A stretch of DNA of 64,000 nucleotides from CAVVMA01 sp963830715 (lineage in GTDB: Bacteria; Desulfobacterota; Binatia; Binatales; Binataceae), in NCBI GenBank assembly GCA_963830715.1, contig CAWHNS010000009.1, positions 1 through 64,000 on the forward strand. The letters run 5' to 3'. The first letter of the stretch is position 1. Each line of letters begins with the position of its first letter. A program made the position numbers and the translations under genes. Below the pieces are notes generated by a model, which ran no database searches, had not been told where the DNA came from, and saw only the letters and a list, made by a program, of their open reading frames with translations. Below, one piece after another: positions 25,811 through 35,528 of this stretch.

Positions 25811-26488
25811 ATGACGCTGAAGGTCTGGATAGCCATCGGCGCCGAGGCGCTGGTTTTCGCGATGCTCCTGTTCGGAGCCGCCGGAACGATGCGATGGTTC
25901 GCGGCGTGGGCGTTCCTCGCCCTCTTCTTTGCTGCCGCGCTGGTGATCGCGCAGATGCTGGCGCGCGAGGATCCTGCCCTGCTCGAGGAACGGATGAGTC
26001 TGCCGTTCCGGAAAGGTCAGCCGGTCTGGGATCGAGTCGTCATATCGGGTTACCTCGTCCTCTTCCCCGCGTGGTTCGTTCTGATGAGTCTCGACGCGGT
26101 CCGTTTCGGATGGTCCGTCATGCCGGCCTGGCTCCAAAGGGTCGGCGCCGCGGGGGTAATCGTCGCGATGCGGATCTGCTACCGGGTCTTTCAGGAAAAC
26201 ACCTTTCTGGCGCCGACGGTAAGAATTCAGCGGGAACGCGGTCAGAAGGTGGTATCGAGCGGTCCCTATGCCGTCGTTCGTCATCCGCTTTACGCCGGCG
26301 TACTGATTCTGTTCCCGTCGATCGCGCTGATGCTGGGCTCGTGGTGGGGGCTGGCGGCGTCGCTCGCGCTGCTGGGCGGGCTGGTCGTCCGGACCGCGCT
26401 GGAGGATCGCGAACTGCAGCGCTCGCTTGGCGGCTACCCGGACTACGCTCGCCGCGTCCGCTACCGGCTCATTCCTCTCATCTGGTGA
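25811..26488 (+). CDS. Isoprenylcysteine/phospholipid methyltransferase-like membrane protein
   Basis: 225 residues with five or so transmembrane helices. The C-terminal motif SSGPYAVVRHPLYAGVLILF with RHPLY, and EDRELQRSLGGYPDYARRVRYRLIP, are characteristic of the ICMT/PEMT family of integral membrane methyltransferases. Bacterial members' substrates are mostly unknown. The SDR gene starts 37 bases later, so they may be co-transcribed. Confidence 0.82.
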   Translation: MTLKVWIAIGAEALVFAMLLFGAAGTMRWFAAWAFLALFFAAALVIAQMLAREDPALLEERMSLPFRKGQPVWDRVVISGYLVLFPAWFVLMSLDAVRFGWSVMPAWLQRVGAAGVIVAMRICYRVFQENTFLAPTVRIQRERGQKVVSSGPYAVVRHPLYAGVLILFPSIALMLGSWWGLAASLALLGGLVVRTALEDRELQRSLGGYPDYARRVRYRLIPLIW

Positions 26489-26525
26489 GTCTGTTCGAAA
26501 GTTCCAAGAACGGAGGGAGAACAAA

Positions 26526-27305
26526 ATGGACGCGGTAAGGAAGCTTGACCGCTCGGTGAAGGGGCGGGCCGTACTTGTCACCGGCGCTGCTAGCGGCATG
26601 GGGCGCGCCACGGCGCACTTGTTCGCGCAGGAGGGTGCGATGGTCGCGATTACGGATATCAATCAAACTGGGCTCGGGCGCGTGCGCGACGAGATTGCGG
26701 CAGAGGGCGGCAAGGCGGAGGCATGGCGCCTCGACGTCTTCGATCATGCCGAAATCAAGCGCGTCGTCGAAGAAGCCGCCGGCCGCTTTGGCAGACTCGA
26801 TATCCTGATCAACAACGCCGGCTTTGCCGGTATTCGCCGCCTCGATGAGGACGATTACGACCAGGTCTGGGACAGGACCATCGCGGGACTATTGACCGCG
26901 CAACAGCGCCTGGTACGGGCCGCGCTGCCGCATCTGAGAAAGTCCGACGCGGCGCGAATCGTCAATATTGCATCGACCGAGGGACTCGGCGCCTCACCCG
27001 GAGACAGTCCCTACGTGGCGGCAAAGACCGGCGTTATCGGGTTGACGCGCGCGCTGGCGGTGGATCTGGGTCCCGAAGGAATCACCGTCAATTGCATCTG
27101 CCCGGGACCGATCCGGACCGCCCTAACCGACGCGATCCCCGAGGAGCACAAGACGATCTTTGCCAAGCGGCGGACGGCACTGAAGCGCTACGGCTATCCG
27201 GAGGAGGTGGCGCATATCACCTTCAGCATCTGCCTGCCCGCGGCTTCTTATCTGACCGGCGCGATCATTCCGGTTGACGGCGGTTTGACGATCCGTAACG
27301 CGTGA
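26526..27305 (+). CDS. Short-chain dehydrogenase/reductase
   Basis: 259 residues. It has the cofactor motif VTGAASGMGRATAHLF, NNAGFAG, a catalytic serine in NIASTEGLG, YVAAK (Tyr-x3-Lys) and CPGPIRTALT. Asp in AITDIN after the second strand favours NAD over NADP. Its substrate is unknown, probably an alcohol or ketone. The start ATG at 26526 has GGAGGGAG upstream; longer in-frame reading lies over the preceding methyltransferase gene. Confidence 0.9.
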   Translation: MDAVRKLDRSVKGRAVLVTGAASGMGRATAHLFAQEGAMVAITDINQTGLGRVRDEIAAEGGKAEAWRLDVFDHAEIKRVVEEAAGRFGRLDILINNAGFAGIRRLDEDDYDQVWDRTIAGLLTAQQRLVRAALPHLRKSDAARIVNIASTEGLGASPGDSPYVAAKTGVIGLTRALAVDLGPEGITVNCICPGPIRTALTDAIPEEHKTIFAKRRTALKRYGYPEEVAHITFSICLPAASYLTGAIIPVDGGLTIRNA

Positions 27306-27334
27306 CATGCGGATCACGTCGCCGGATCCGCGAT

Positions 27335-28120
27335 CTATTCGAGCTTTACCAGCAGGCCTCGCGAACGGGCCGACTCGAACATCCAGCGGAAGAAGGCGAC
27401 GGCGAAGGCAAAATAGATCAGGTTCAGTGCGATAGCCCATTCGAAGTGCCGCGCTGAAAATCCTCCCCCCGCGATCGCTTGCCTCATTCCCTCGAAGGCG
27501 TGGGTGGTCGGCAATCCCAAGGCGATTGGGCGCAGGTATTTCGGCAGCGAACTCAGCGGATAGAATACGCACGAAAAGGGCATCAGCAGCGCAGCGAAGC
27601 TCCATGCCAGACCCTGGATTCTGGTCGTATAGCGGAAGATCAAGCCGGTAACGACCACGCCCACGGCAAGGGCGAAGAGCAGCAGGTTCAGCATGAATGG
27701 CACGAACGCGGGCAGCATCGGGAAGAAGTCATAGGCGTAACAGATCCAGGCTATAACGCCGGCCACCGACACGCTTACCATTGCCTTCATGAGATTCACG
27801 GCGATCAGGCCGGTCATGTATTCCGAGATGCTGAGCGGGGTCGAGAACAGGTTGACCAGGTTCCGCGACCAGAACTCGTCGAGGAAGCCGATCGCCAGGT
27901 CACGCTGGAACGATCGGAACATTCCCCACAGGATAATCGCGCCCAGTAGGAAACTGACTACTCCCGGCTGAAGGCGGTTGCCTCGGAGATAGATAGTGAA
28001 CAATCCCCACATGATGATGTCCATCGCGGGCCAGTACACCATATCGGTGATTCGATCGAGATTGTGCCGCGCTTCGTAGGCGTGCCGCAGCATCACGGCC
28101 CGGATTCTATGAGGCTTCAA
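27335..28120 (-). CDS. ABC-2 type transporter permease
   Basis: 261 residues with six predicted transmembrane helices (for example MDIIMWGLFTIYL and GVIAWICYAYDFFPM) and a C-terminal motif PIALGLPTTHAFEGMRQAI typical of ABC-2 permeases of the Nod/capsule or multidrug type. It probably forms an exporter with the ATPase upstream, with which it overlaps. The start is a TTG at 28120 or the ATG at 28093; the TTG overlaps the ATPase stop region by 14 bases. It lies before a glycan locus, so export of a polysaccharide or lipid is possible. Confidence 0.82.
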   Translation of the reverse strand: MKPHRIRAVMLRHAYEARHNLDRITDMVYWPAMDIIMWGLFTIYLRGNRLQPGVVSFLLGAIILWGMFRSFQRDLAIGFLDEFWSRNLVNLFSTPLSISEYMTGLIAVNLMKAMVSVSVAGVIAWICYAYDFFPMLPAFVPFMLNLLLFALAVGVVVTGLIFRYTTRIQGLAWSFAALLMPFSCVFYPLSSLPKYLRPIALGLPTTHAFEGMRQAIAGGGFSARHFEWAIALNLIYFAFAVAFFRWMFESARSRGLLVKLE

Positions 28121-28856
28121 TTGACTGGCCTCCGGCGACGCGCAGGAAAGCCTCCTTCAGGGCCGGTTGGTTGCGATCCTCGTTCAGGATTCTCTGGGTG
28201 ACTTCGATCGGGCTGCCAGCCGCGATTACCCGGCCGCGGCTGAGGAAAATAATGCGGCTGCACATCTCTTCGACATCCGCCATGTTGTGCGAGGTATATA
28301 TGATCGTAGTCCGGAAGCGGGCCTGAAGGTCGAGGAGCACCCGCTTCACTTGCATAGCGACCTGCGGATCGAGGTAGGCGGTAGGCTCGTCCAGGAGCAG
28401 CAGTCTTGGATCGTTCATGAACGCCTTGCACAAGCCGACGCGCGTGGTCTCGCCGGAGGACAGCCGTGCGACGCGTTTGTTCTTCAAATTCTCGATAGCG
28501 AACAGGCGCAACAGTTGCGCGATCTTCGAGACCGGATCGCGGACCCCATAGAGCCGCGCAAATACCATCAGGTTCTCGAACACCGTGAGCCGGTAGGCGA
28601 ACGCCACATAAGGCGACGTGAAGTTCACTCGTTCGAGTATCTCTTCCCGATTCTCCTCGAGGCGCTTCCCGAATATCCGGACTTCGCCGGCGCTCGGCGA
28701 AATTAGGCCGAGCATCATATGAAGCGTGGTGCTCTTGCCGGCGCCGTTGGGACCCAGAAGGCCGACAATTTCCCCCTCGCGGACGGAAAACGAGACGTCA
28801 TCGACCGCCTTGAAGTTTCCGAAGATCTTGGTCAAATGTTCGACATCAACCAACAT
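28107..28856 (-). CDS. ABC transporter ATP-binding protein
   Basis: 249 residues. It has Walker A GPNGAGKSTT, the signature RLSSGETTRVGL, Walker B RLLLLDEPTAYLD and the H-loop YTSHNMADVEE. It powers export with the ABC-2 permease. The stop overlaps the permease start region. It is divergent from the sulfotransferase gene, 140 bases apart. Confidence 0.92.
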   Translation of the reverse strand: MLVDVEHLTKIFGNFKAVDDVSFSVREGEIVGLLGPNGAGKSTTLHMMLGLISPSAGEVRIFGKRLEENREEILERVNFTSPYVAFAYRLTVFENLMVFARLYGVRDPVSKIAQLLRLFAIENLKNKRVARLSSGETTRVGLCKAFMNDPRLLLLDEPTAYLDPQVAMQVKRVLLDLQARFRTTIIYTSHNMADVEEMCSRIIFLSRGRVIAAGSPIEVTQRILNEDRNQPALKEAFLRVAGGQSIEAS

Positions 28857-28996
28857 TACGGCCCCATCGCGAAATGAAGGGTATGTCAGGATGGCTTTCG
28901 GGACAAGCGCGGGTTCGCAGGCGACCGGCCGCTTGCCCCAGTGCGCTGTAGAGGCGTAAATCGGGAGCAGGTTCGCAAGTCGAGGAATAGATCGGA

Positions 28997-29695
28997 ATGC
29001 TGGTGATTTGCGACGGGATGGTCCGCAGCGCGTCGACCTGGTCTTTCAACGTCGCGATGGGTCTTCTGCGGCGCTCGACAGAGCGCTCGCGCGTGTACGG
29101 CGGCTACGACGAAGACCTCGCGCATTTTTTGGAATCAATCCCGCCCGCGGCGACTCACGCGGTGCTCAAGTGCCACGCGCTCGACCGGGTTGGCCGGGGT
29201 CTGGCGCGGACCGGGGCCATACAAGTCATTTTCACCTGGCGAAATATCGCGGACGCCGTGGTCTCTTTCATGACGATGTTCGGCCATGACTTCGAGCACT
29301 CGCTGTCGGTGATAGGATCTGCGCTGGAGTTGTACCGGTTTCATCGCGAGAGCGGCAATGCGGTCATCCTCGGCTACGCGGAGATCACCGCCCACCCCGC
29401 GAACGCCATTCGGCGCATCGCGGCGTACCTCGGGCTGGTCGAAGACCCGAAGACGATCGCTGAGGTCGCGCAGGAGACATCGTTCGAGCGAATGCGGGAG
29501 AAAGTCGAGGAGCTCGATACAGTCACCGACGAGCGGCGCCTGATCCGGCGCGACCGCTACGTCTACGATCGCGAAACGCTGCTGAACCTGCATCACATTC
29601 GCGACGGAAGTTCCGGCTACGGCTGCAGGATCCTGAGCGCGGACCAGTTGGCCCGCATAAGCGATCTGGTCCAGCGTTACGATCTTCCCGAGTGA
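28997..29695 (+). CDS. Sulfotransferase-family protein
   Basis: 232 residues. The N-terminal MVRSASTWSFN resembles the PAPS 5'-phosphosulfate binding loop (RSGSTW type), and IFTWRNIADAVVSF resembles the 3'-phosphate loop (TxRN...S). This suggests transfer of sulfate to a sugar or lipid. The C-terminus is helical. Being adjacent to the CDP-paratose epimerase-like and glycosyltransferase genes supports a surface-glycan decoration role. Confidence 0.65.
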   Translation: MLVICDGMVRSASTWSFNVAMGLLRRSTERSRVYGGYDEDLAHFLESIPPAATHAVLKCHALDRVGRGLARTGAIQVIFTWRNIADAVVSFMTMFGHDFEHSLSVIGSALELYRFHRESGNAVILGYAEITAHPANAIRRIAAYLGLVEDPKTIAEVAQETSFERMREKVEELDTVTDERRLIRRDRYVYDRETLLNLHHIRDGSSGYGCRILSADQLARISDLVQRYDLPE

Positions 29696-29724
29696 CGGCA
29701 GCGAGCCCCATCGGCCAGAGCCGT

Positions 29725-30828
29725 TCATGCGCGCTGCGCGCGTGAGGACGACGGCCTGGCGGTACGCCCGTTCGCGATCTCGGGGTGGCGCCGCGCGCCG
29801 CACCGCTCCACTATCTCGGACAGCATTTTCGGGAGGTCGTATTTGATCCGCCAGTTGGGGAAGTGCGAGCGCACCTTGGCGAGTTCCGATATATAGCAAA
29901 TGTGATCGCCGACTCGGCTTTCGTCGCGTAAGCCATATCTCAGCTTGAAACCCATTTGCCGCAGGGACTCGATAGTTTCCAGAATCGAGATGCTGTTCTC
30001 GCGCCCGCCGCCCAGATTATAGACTTCACCGCATCGTGGCGCCTGGTAGAATTCGAGGAACAGCGACGCCACATCGTCGCAGTGAATCTGATCTCGCACC
30101 TGCTTTCCCTTGTAGCCGAAGATTGTGTACTCAGTCCCTTTCAATGCGCATAGCACAATATAGGTCAGATAGCCGTGCAGTTCGACCGCCGCGTGCTGCG
30201 GCCCGTGAGACAGCCGCAGCGAAATATTCCGACCGGCATCCTGAAATATCGGCCGAACTCCTGGCAAAGCACGTCGGCCGCCACTTTGGAGGCGCCGAAC
30301 AGGGAATGCAGACAGTTGTCGATCGACATGGTCTCGTCGATTCCGCCTCGGCCGTCCGCATATTCGTAACGCGTCTCAAGCCTCCGTAAGCGCCAGATCA
30401 TTGGGCCGGTCGCCATACACCTTGTTCGTGCTGGTGAAACAAAATGGCGAGTCCGCACAATAGTCGCGCGCCGCCACGAGCAGATTCAGAGTGCCCACCG
30501 CATTGATGTCGAAGTCGTCGTACGGGATCGACGCCGCCTTGTCGTGGGAGGGCTGCGCTGCGGTGTGAATGATGAAATCCGGCCTTACCGATTCCAGAAG
30601 GTCCCTTACCTTCTGCCGGTCGCGAATATCAAAGCTATGATGCCGATAGCGGGGAAGGGTATCGCGGAGTTCCTCGACTACGGACTCCGTCGATCCCTGC
30701 TTGCCGAACAGTTGCGCGCGCAGATTGTTATCGAGGCCGATCACGTCCCATCCGCACCCCCCGAGCATGCGTGCGCAGGCGGAACCTATCAGTCCACCGG
30801 AGCCGGTAACGAGAGCCTTCATCGCCAT
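29725..30828 (-). pseudogene. CDP-paratose 2-epimerase-like NAD-dependent epimerase, two frame breaks
   Basis: Three reading frames join to one SDR-type epimerase of about 365 residues. The N-terminal section has VTGSGGLIGSACARML and NKVYGDRPNDL, the middle has GIDETMSIDNCLHSLFGASK, and the C-terminal part has GYKGKQVRDQIHCDDVASLF and EVYNLGGGREN. The segments MSID and GYKGKQVRD are typical of CDP-paratose 2-epimerases, which make CDP-tyvelose. The frame breaks are at about 30385 (one extra base) and 30205 (one missing base), and cancel. Start ATG 30828. It probably worked in glycan synthesis; the breaks may be sequence errors. Confidence 0.75.
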
Positions 30829-31053
30829 CTCTTTGCGATCGGGAGTTTCCGACCGGCAAACCATACCACGCTGGCTGCACCGTTCAAGCACTCCGGGGGG
30901 CTCCCGAACCGGCGCCTTCGAGCGCACCCGCAGGCCGCGACGTTTGACTCCGGCTTGACCGTCAAGTTATAGCTGTGCGGGTTTGGCATTAGCGGACGCG
31001 ATTGGCGCCTGGGCGGGCGGCGCGCGTTCCGCAGCCCAAGGAAGGTCTCGGGT

Positions 31054-32319
31054 ATGGTTGGCAACCCTCTGCTGATTGCCGAAAAAGCGCGCGCTCGCTT
31101 GCACTCCGTGGTCAACTCGATGCGGGACGGTCGCGTTCCCGAGGTTCAGGTTGACGTTCCTCGGCTGCCCTCCGAGGCCGACCTGGTGGTGACCCCGTGC
31201 GAGGTCAACGGCCTCCACGGGACCGGCACTCTGCTGTTCAGGATCTTCCCGGACTCGTCCTCGATAATCTCCATGCGCACCGGTAATTTCTACGATGGTA
31301 CGCAGGATTTCGGCGCGGCCCAGTTTTGCCTGCCGATGCTGCAGGCTTCGCGGCCGGAGATCGCCTCCTGGGTAAGATGGTATCTGGCCGGTACTTCGGT
31401 TCGCCGCATTCTGACTATTCCGTATCTTCCCGACGATGCCATTGTTGCTATCGCGGCGAAAGAGCAATTCGACGTTCCTCTGTGTACCTACATCATGGAC
31501 GACAAGAATGTATGCGATGAAGGTATTTCCGATTCCCTGATGGAAGAGCTGCTTTCGAAGTCGGCACTTCGCCTGGTCATCTCTCCGGAGATGCGCGCGG
31601 CATACGAAAGCAAATACCGGATGAAATTCTGGCTGCTTCCGCCGCTGGTGCCGGAGGAACTGGTCCGCAGAGAGCCGGTTCATTTTTCGAATGGCGGCGA
31701 CCCGCGGCGCGGGGTTCTCATCGGGAATATCTGGGGGCAACGGTGGCTCGATCTGCTTCGCGCGACTTTTCGCGACAGCGGCTATCGAATCGACTGGTAT
31801 TGCAATCACAAGGATCCGACGTCGCTTGAATTCGATCGGGCCGAACTGGAGCGGGACGGCATTCGGCTGATGGCTCCGGTGCTCGAGGCCAATCTTCCCG
31901 ACGTCCTTTCGAAATACAGCTACGCAGTGGTGCCTTCGGATACTCTGGACGGGCAGAGCCCTCCGAGCGTACAGGCTATCGCGGAATTGAGCCTTCCCAG
32001 CCGGATTCCGACCATGGTCGCGACCTCGCACTTGCCAATCCTGGTAGTGGGAGATCCGAAAACGTCGGCCGCGCAGTTTGTGGATCGTTTCGCGCTCGGA
32101 GCAGTAGCCCCTTACCAGCGCGATGCGGTACAAGCGGCGCTCGAACGGCTGCTCGATCCCGCGAAGCAGTCGCAGATCCGGGAACGGGCGGCGGCGATCA
32201 GCGGAAGTTTCTCCGCGCGCGGTTGCGCGGACTGGATTTGGCGCTCGCTCGAAGCCGGCCAGGCGTGCGATCTCACATACGAGAAGCTGATGCCGCCGCG
32301 GCCGGGGGAATCCGGATAG
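31054..32319 (+). CDS. Glycosyltransferase-like protein
   Basis: 421 residues. It reads as a GT-B fold protein: an N-terminal half with SIISMRTGNFYDGTQD and IAAKEQFDVPLCTYIMDD, and a C-terminal half with GVLIGNIWGQRWLDLLRA and a late motif FGLAY-like region near DRFALGAVAPYQRDAVQAAL. No standard retaining EX7E motif is clear, so the donor is unknown. The start ATG at 31054 is the first good one in the clear region after the epimerase-like gene on the other strand. FkbM follows on the same strand, 71 bases on. Confidence 0.65.
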   Translation: MVGNPLLIAEKARARLHSVVNSMRDGRVPEVQVDVPRLPSEADLVVTPCEVNGLHGTGTLLFRIFPDSSSIISMRTGNFYDGTQDFGAAQFCLPMLQASRPEIASWVRWYLAGTSVRRILTIPYLPDDAIVAIAAKEQFDVPLCTYIMDDKNVCDEGISDSLMEELLSKSALRLVISPEMRAAYESKYRMKFWLLPPLVPEELVRREPVHFSNGGDPRRGVLIGNIWGQRWLDLLRATFRDSGYRIDWYCNHKDPTSLEFDRAELERDGIRLMAPVLEANLPDVLSKYSYAVVPSDTLDGQSPPSVQAIAELSLPSRIPTMVATSHLPILVVGDPKTSAAQFVDRFALGAVAPYQRDAVQAALERLLDPAKQSQIRERAAAISGSFSARGCADWIWRSLEAGQACDLTYEKLMPPRPGESG

Positions 32320-32389
32320 CCATTTCCGGTCTGCCGAACGGCCAGCCCGACGCCCATCAGACTCACGGAAGAGATCGAGCATCCGCGAT

Positions 32390-33394
32390 ATGAGTGAATC
32401 AAGCGAGCATCCGGAGAGGCTCGACCAGACCCTGGGCGAGGTGGAGAGCATTCTCCGCTCGCTGGTTCTCAATGATACTTCAATTCTCGATGCGCTTGCC
32501 CAATTGCTGAGCATCCTGCGGCAGATGCAGGCGCGCAGTGAACAGAGTCAGAACAGGCTATTCGAGGAAGTACACCAGCTCAGCCTGAAGCTGCGGGATA
32601 CCCGGCAGCCGATCGTCATCACCGCCGACGAGTTCGCGGAGCAAAATCCCGAAGTCGGTCTTCTGGAGTATCTGCTCTCTTTCCTGCCGGATACAACCGC
32701 GATCGATGTCGGCGCCAATGTCGGCGCGGTATCCGAACGACTCCTGAACGCGGGCTACAGAGTCCATGCTTTCGAGCCGTATCCGCCGGCCTTTCAGGCT
32801 CTGGAGCAGCGGCTGGGCGGGAACAGCAGATTTCACGCGCACCCGATCGCGATCGGGCCCGCGGACGCGACCATGAATCTTCATATCGCCTCCGATCTTT
32901 CGGGGACCGGCAAGTGGGATGCCACTCTTTACAGCAGCCTGGTGGAACATCCGATGCACGAGGACCTGAAATACACCCGCACCCTGCCCGTGCCGGTACG
33001 GAGCCTCGAGAGCCTGCGCCGCGCGGGTGAAATTCCCGATGCGAGCGGCGTTCTGAAGATCGACACCGAGGGTTTCGATCTGGAAGTCATACGCGGAATG
33101 GGCGATTCGGGCTTTGTGGTGGTGATGACCGAGTTCTGGGATTCCGCTCACCCTTTCGGTCGGTCCGGAAAGGGGCGCCTCGAAGAGATAGTCACAGAAA
33201 TGAACAACCGAGGCTATGCCTGGTATATCGTGATATACCATCTGGATGATACCTCGACGATTTCTTACTATTGCAATCGTGCCCGGACTGTAGCCAATTC
33301 CTGGGGAAATGCACTCTTTTTTCGCGATCACGCAATGTTTGCCCGGGCGCTTCACTGGTGCGAGGACGTGCTTCGCGCGACCTTGTACCGCTGA
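32390..33394 (+). CDS. FkbM-family methyltransferase
   Basis: 334 residues. The N-terminal 90 residues look like a coiled coil (many Leu/Glu/Gln). The methyltransferase domain begins at about residue 95 with AIDVGANVGAVSERLLNAGY (SAM motif), followed by HAFEPYPPAFQALEQ and ASGVLKIDTEGFDLEVI, the hallmarks of FkbM proteins. They methylate sugars or other groups of surface and natural products. Clustering with the sulfotransferase and glycosyltransferase genes suggests glycan modification. Confidence 0.85.
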   Translation: MSESSEHPERLDQTLGEVESILRSLVLNDTSILDALAQLLSILRQMQARSEQSQNRLFEEVHQLSLKLRDTRQPIVITADEFAEQNPEVGLLEYLLSFLPDTTAIDVGANVGAVSERLLNAGYRVHAFEPYPPAFQALEQRLGGNSRFHAHPIAIGPADATMNLHIASDLSGTGKWDATLYSSLVEHPMHEDLKYTRTLPVPVRSLESLRRAGEIPDASGVLKIDTEGFDLEVIRGMGDSGFVVVMTEFWDSAHPFGRSGKGRLEEIVTEMNNRGYAWYIVIYHLDDTSTISYYCNRARTVANSWGNALFFRDHAMFARALHWCEDVLRATLYR

Positions 33395-33545
33395 TCTCGC
33401 GGCGGTCGGAACCCCGGCCGGCTTCGAGCGGCACTATGCCCGCTGCGAGCGCGACAGCCCTTACACCGCATACAAAATTGCGCCGGTCTGATGAGATTGC
33501 GGCCGGTGGCGGTGTTGAGGCATATAGCAGGAGAGGCTCGCGACC

Positions 33546-35243
33546 ATGATGGAATTCGACATCGTCATTCGAGGCGGGATGATCATCGACGGCTCGCGGA
33601 CGCCGCGGTTTCGCTCCGACGTCGGAATCAGGAACGGGCGGATCGCGATGATCGGCCGGCTGGGTCCGGCCAACGGCGCGAAAGTGATCGACGCCGAAGG
33701 GTTGATCGTCGCGCCGGGTTTCGTCGATCTTCATACCCATTACGACGCCCAGCTTTTCTGGGATCCATACTGTTCGATTTCCAGTTGGCATGGCGTCACC
33801 TCGATCGTCACCGGGAATTGCGGCTTCGGCTTCGCCCCGGTCCATCCCGCCGGGCGCGAGCGCGCGATGCTTACCATGACGCGCGTGGAGGCGATTCCGT
33901 ACGCCTCGATGAAAGCCGGAATGCCCTGGGACTGGACCACGTTTCCCGAATTCCTGGACAGCGTCGAGCGCCATCCCAAGGCGGTGAACATCCTTCCCTA
34001 TATGCCGGTCTCTCCGCTGCTGACGTGGGTGATGGGGCTCGACGAGGCCAAGCGCCGACCGCCCACCGAGCAGGAAGAGCGCGAGATCTGCCGCCTGCTC
34101 GACGAAGCGATGGACGCCGGCGCCTGCGGATGGTCCGCACAGCGATTGGACCCCAAGGGCCCGGCCTGCGTGCAGCGCGATTTCGACGGCACGCCGATGG
34201 TCTCCGACCTGATGTCGGATGACACCTGCCTGGCGCTGGCGCGAGTGCTCGGGCGGCGCAACGAAGGGTTTATCCAGATGACGCTGGCGGGCGCCGATTC
34301 CAGGCACGATCTGGAACACTTCGAGCGGCTCGCCGAGTTGAGCGGCCGGCCGGTGCTCTACAATGTGGTGCAGCCGCGCGACAACCTTCCGTTCGTTCAT
34401 CGCGCCTCGATCGCATGGCTGGAAAGCTGCCGCCAGCGCGGGCTGCGCGTCTATGGCCAGGCGGTCACCGCCGATACCGGAATGGCGTTCACGTTCGAGA
34501 ACTGGAACCTCTTCGACGAATGCCAGGCGTGGTGCGATGCGACCACCGGTACGCCCGCCGAGCGCAAGGCCAAGCTCGCTGACCCCTTGCGGCGCGAAGC
34601 CCTCAAATCGCAGGTGCCGTTCGTCATCACGTCCTATTTCGATCAGATCTTCATCACGAGCGTCGAGCGCGAAGACCTCAAGGAGTATGAAGGTCTGACT
34701 ATGCGCGAGGCCGGCAATCGAACCGGAAAGCATCCGGTGGACGCGATGCTCGATATCGCGGTGGCCGACGATTTGCGCACAGAGTTCTACGCGCCGGGCC
34801 CGAACCAGAACATGGAGTTCATGAAGGAGATGATCGACTACCCGTATCTGATCCCGGGTGTCTCCGACGGCGGCGCGCATACCAAGTTCTTCGCCGGCGG
34901 CCAGTACCCGACCGAATTCCTGGAAAAGCTGGTCCGCGAGCACAACATGCTGAGCCTCGAAGATGCGCACTGGCGGCTGAGCGCGCTGCCCGCGTTTTGC
35001 GCCGGCTTCCGCGACCGCGGCCTGATCCGCGAGGGAGCGCCCGCCGATATCGTGGTGTACGACTTCGACAAGCTGCACGTCGGCCCGATGGAGGTCGCGC
35101 GTGACCTGCCGGGCGGCGAATGGCGGCGGGTGCGCAAGGCCGCCGGCTACCGGTGCATCATGGTGAACGGCGAAGTCACGATCGAGAACGACACGCAGAC
35201 CGGCGCAACTCCGGGCCGGCTGCTCCGTCACGGCGCGGCTTAG
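33546..35243 (+). CDS. N-acyl-D-amino-acid deacylase family amidohydrolase
   Basis: 565 residues. It has FDIVIRGGMIIDGS at the start, GFVDLHTHYDAQLFWDP with the HxH metal motif, and a late GVSDGGAHTKFF with a catalytic-type aspartate. These match the D-aminoacylase/dihydroorotase-like amidohydrolase-3 family. It may act on N-acyl-D-amino acids or on amides from xenobiotics. Two ATG codons are tandem at 33546 and 33549; AGGAGAGG lies 10-13 bases before. It is clear of the FkbM gene by 151 bases. Confidence 0.85.
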   Translation: MMEFDIVIRGGMIIDGSRTPRFRSDVGIRNGRIAMIGRLGPANGAKVIDAEGLIVAPGFVDLHTHYDAQLFWDPYCSISSWHGVTSIVTGNCGFGFAPVHPAGRERAMLTMTRVEAIPYASMKAGMPWDWTTFPEFLDSVERHPKAVNILPYMPVSPLLTWVMGLDEAKRRPPTEQEEREICRLLDEAMDAGACGWSAQRLDPKGPACVQRDFDGTPMVSDLMSDDTCLALARVLGRRNEGFIQMTLAGADSRHDLEHFERLAELSGRPVLYNVVQPRDNLPFVHRASIAWLESCRQRGLRVYGQAVTADTGMAFTFENWNLFDECQAWCDATTGTPAERKAKLADPLRREALKSQVPFVITSYFDQIFITSVEREDLKEYEGLTMREAGNRTGKHPVDAMLDIAVADDLRTEFYAPGPNQNMEFMKEMIDYPYLIPGVSDGGAHTKFFAGGQYPTEFLEKLVREHNMLSLEDAHWRLSALPAFCAGFRDRGLIREGAPADIVVYDFDKLHVGPMEVARDLPGGEWRRVRKAAGYRCIMVNGEVTIENDTQTGATPGRLLRHGAA

Positions 35244-35528
35244 TCAAGCAGCCTCTGCGCGACGTCGAGTCCCGCTTGGCGCGCTGAGCCGATCGGGCGC
35301 CTGCGGGGGAGATTTCGCTCTATCTTCGACCGCATCCGGTGCCGAATCGCCGTGAGGTTTCGCCTCCCTTGGCAATTGCTGGGATGCATCGTATAGTCCC
35401 GGCTGCGGCATTTCGGATCGTCTCGGAAGGTCAGGGTTGCAGAAGACTTGGGGAAAGCCATCGGGAGTCGCCTCGGGAGGCTGAATTAATCGCCCGCGCG
35501 AACGTCATTTTAGCGATGGCTCTGGCCT

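Noticed and set aside
30967..32514. A 515-codon minus-strand open frame across the glycosyltransferase gene
   Set aside because: No ribosome binding site or domain, Arg-rich composition; the plus-strand reading has proper structure and a natural stop.
33192..35231. A 679-codon open frame on the minus strand opposite the deacylase gene
   Set aside because: It is an antisense shadow of a high-GC gene: the plus strand encodes a conserved amidohydrolase, while the minus frame is rich in His, Arg and Asp with no domain.
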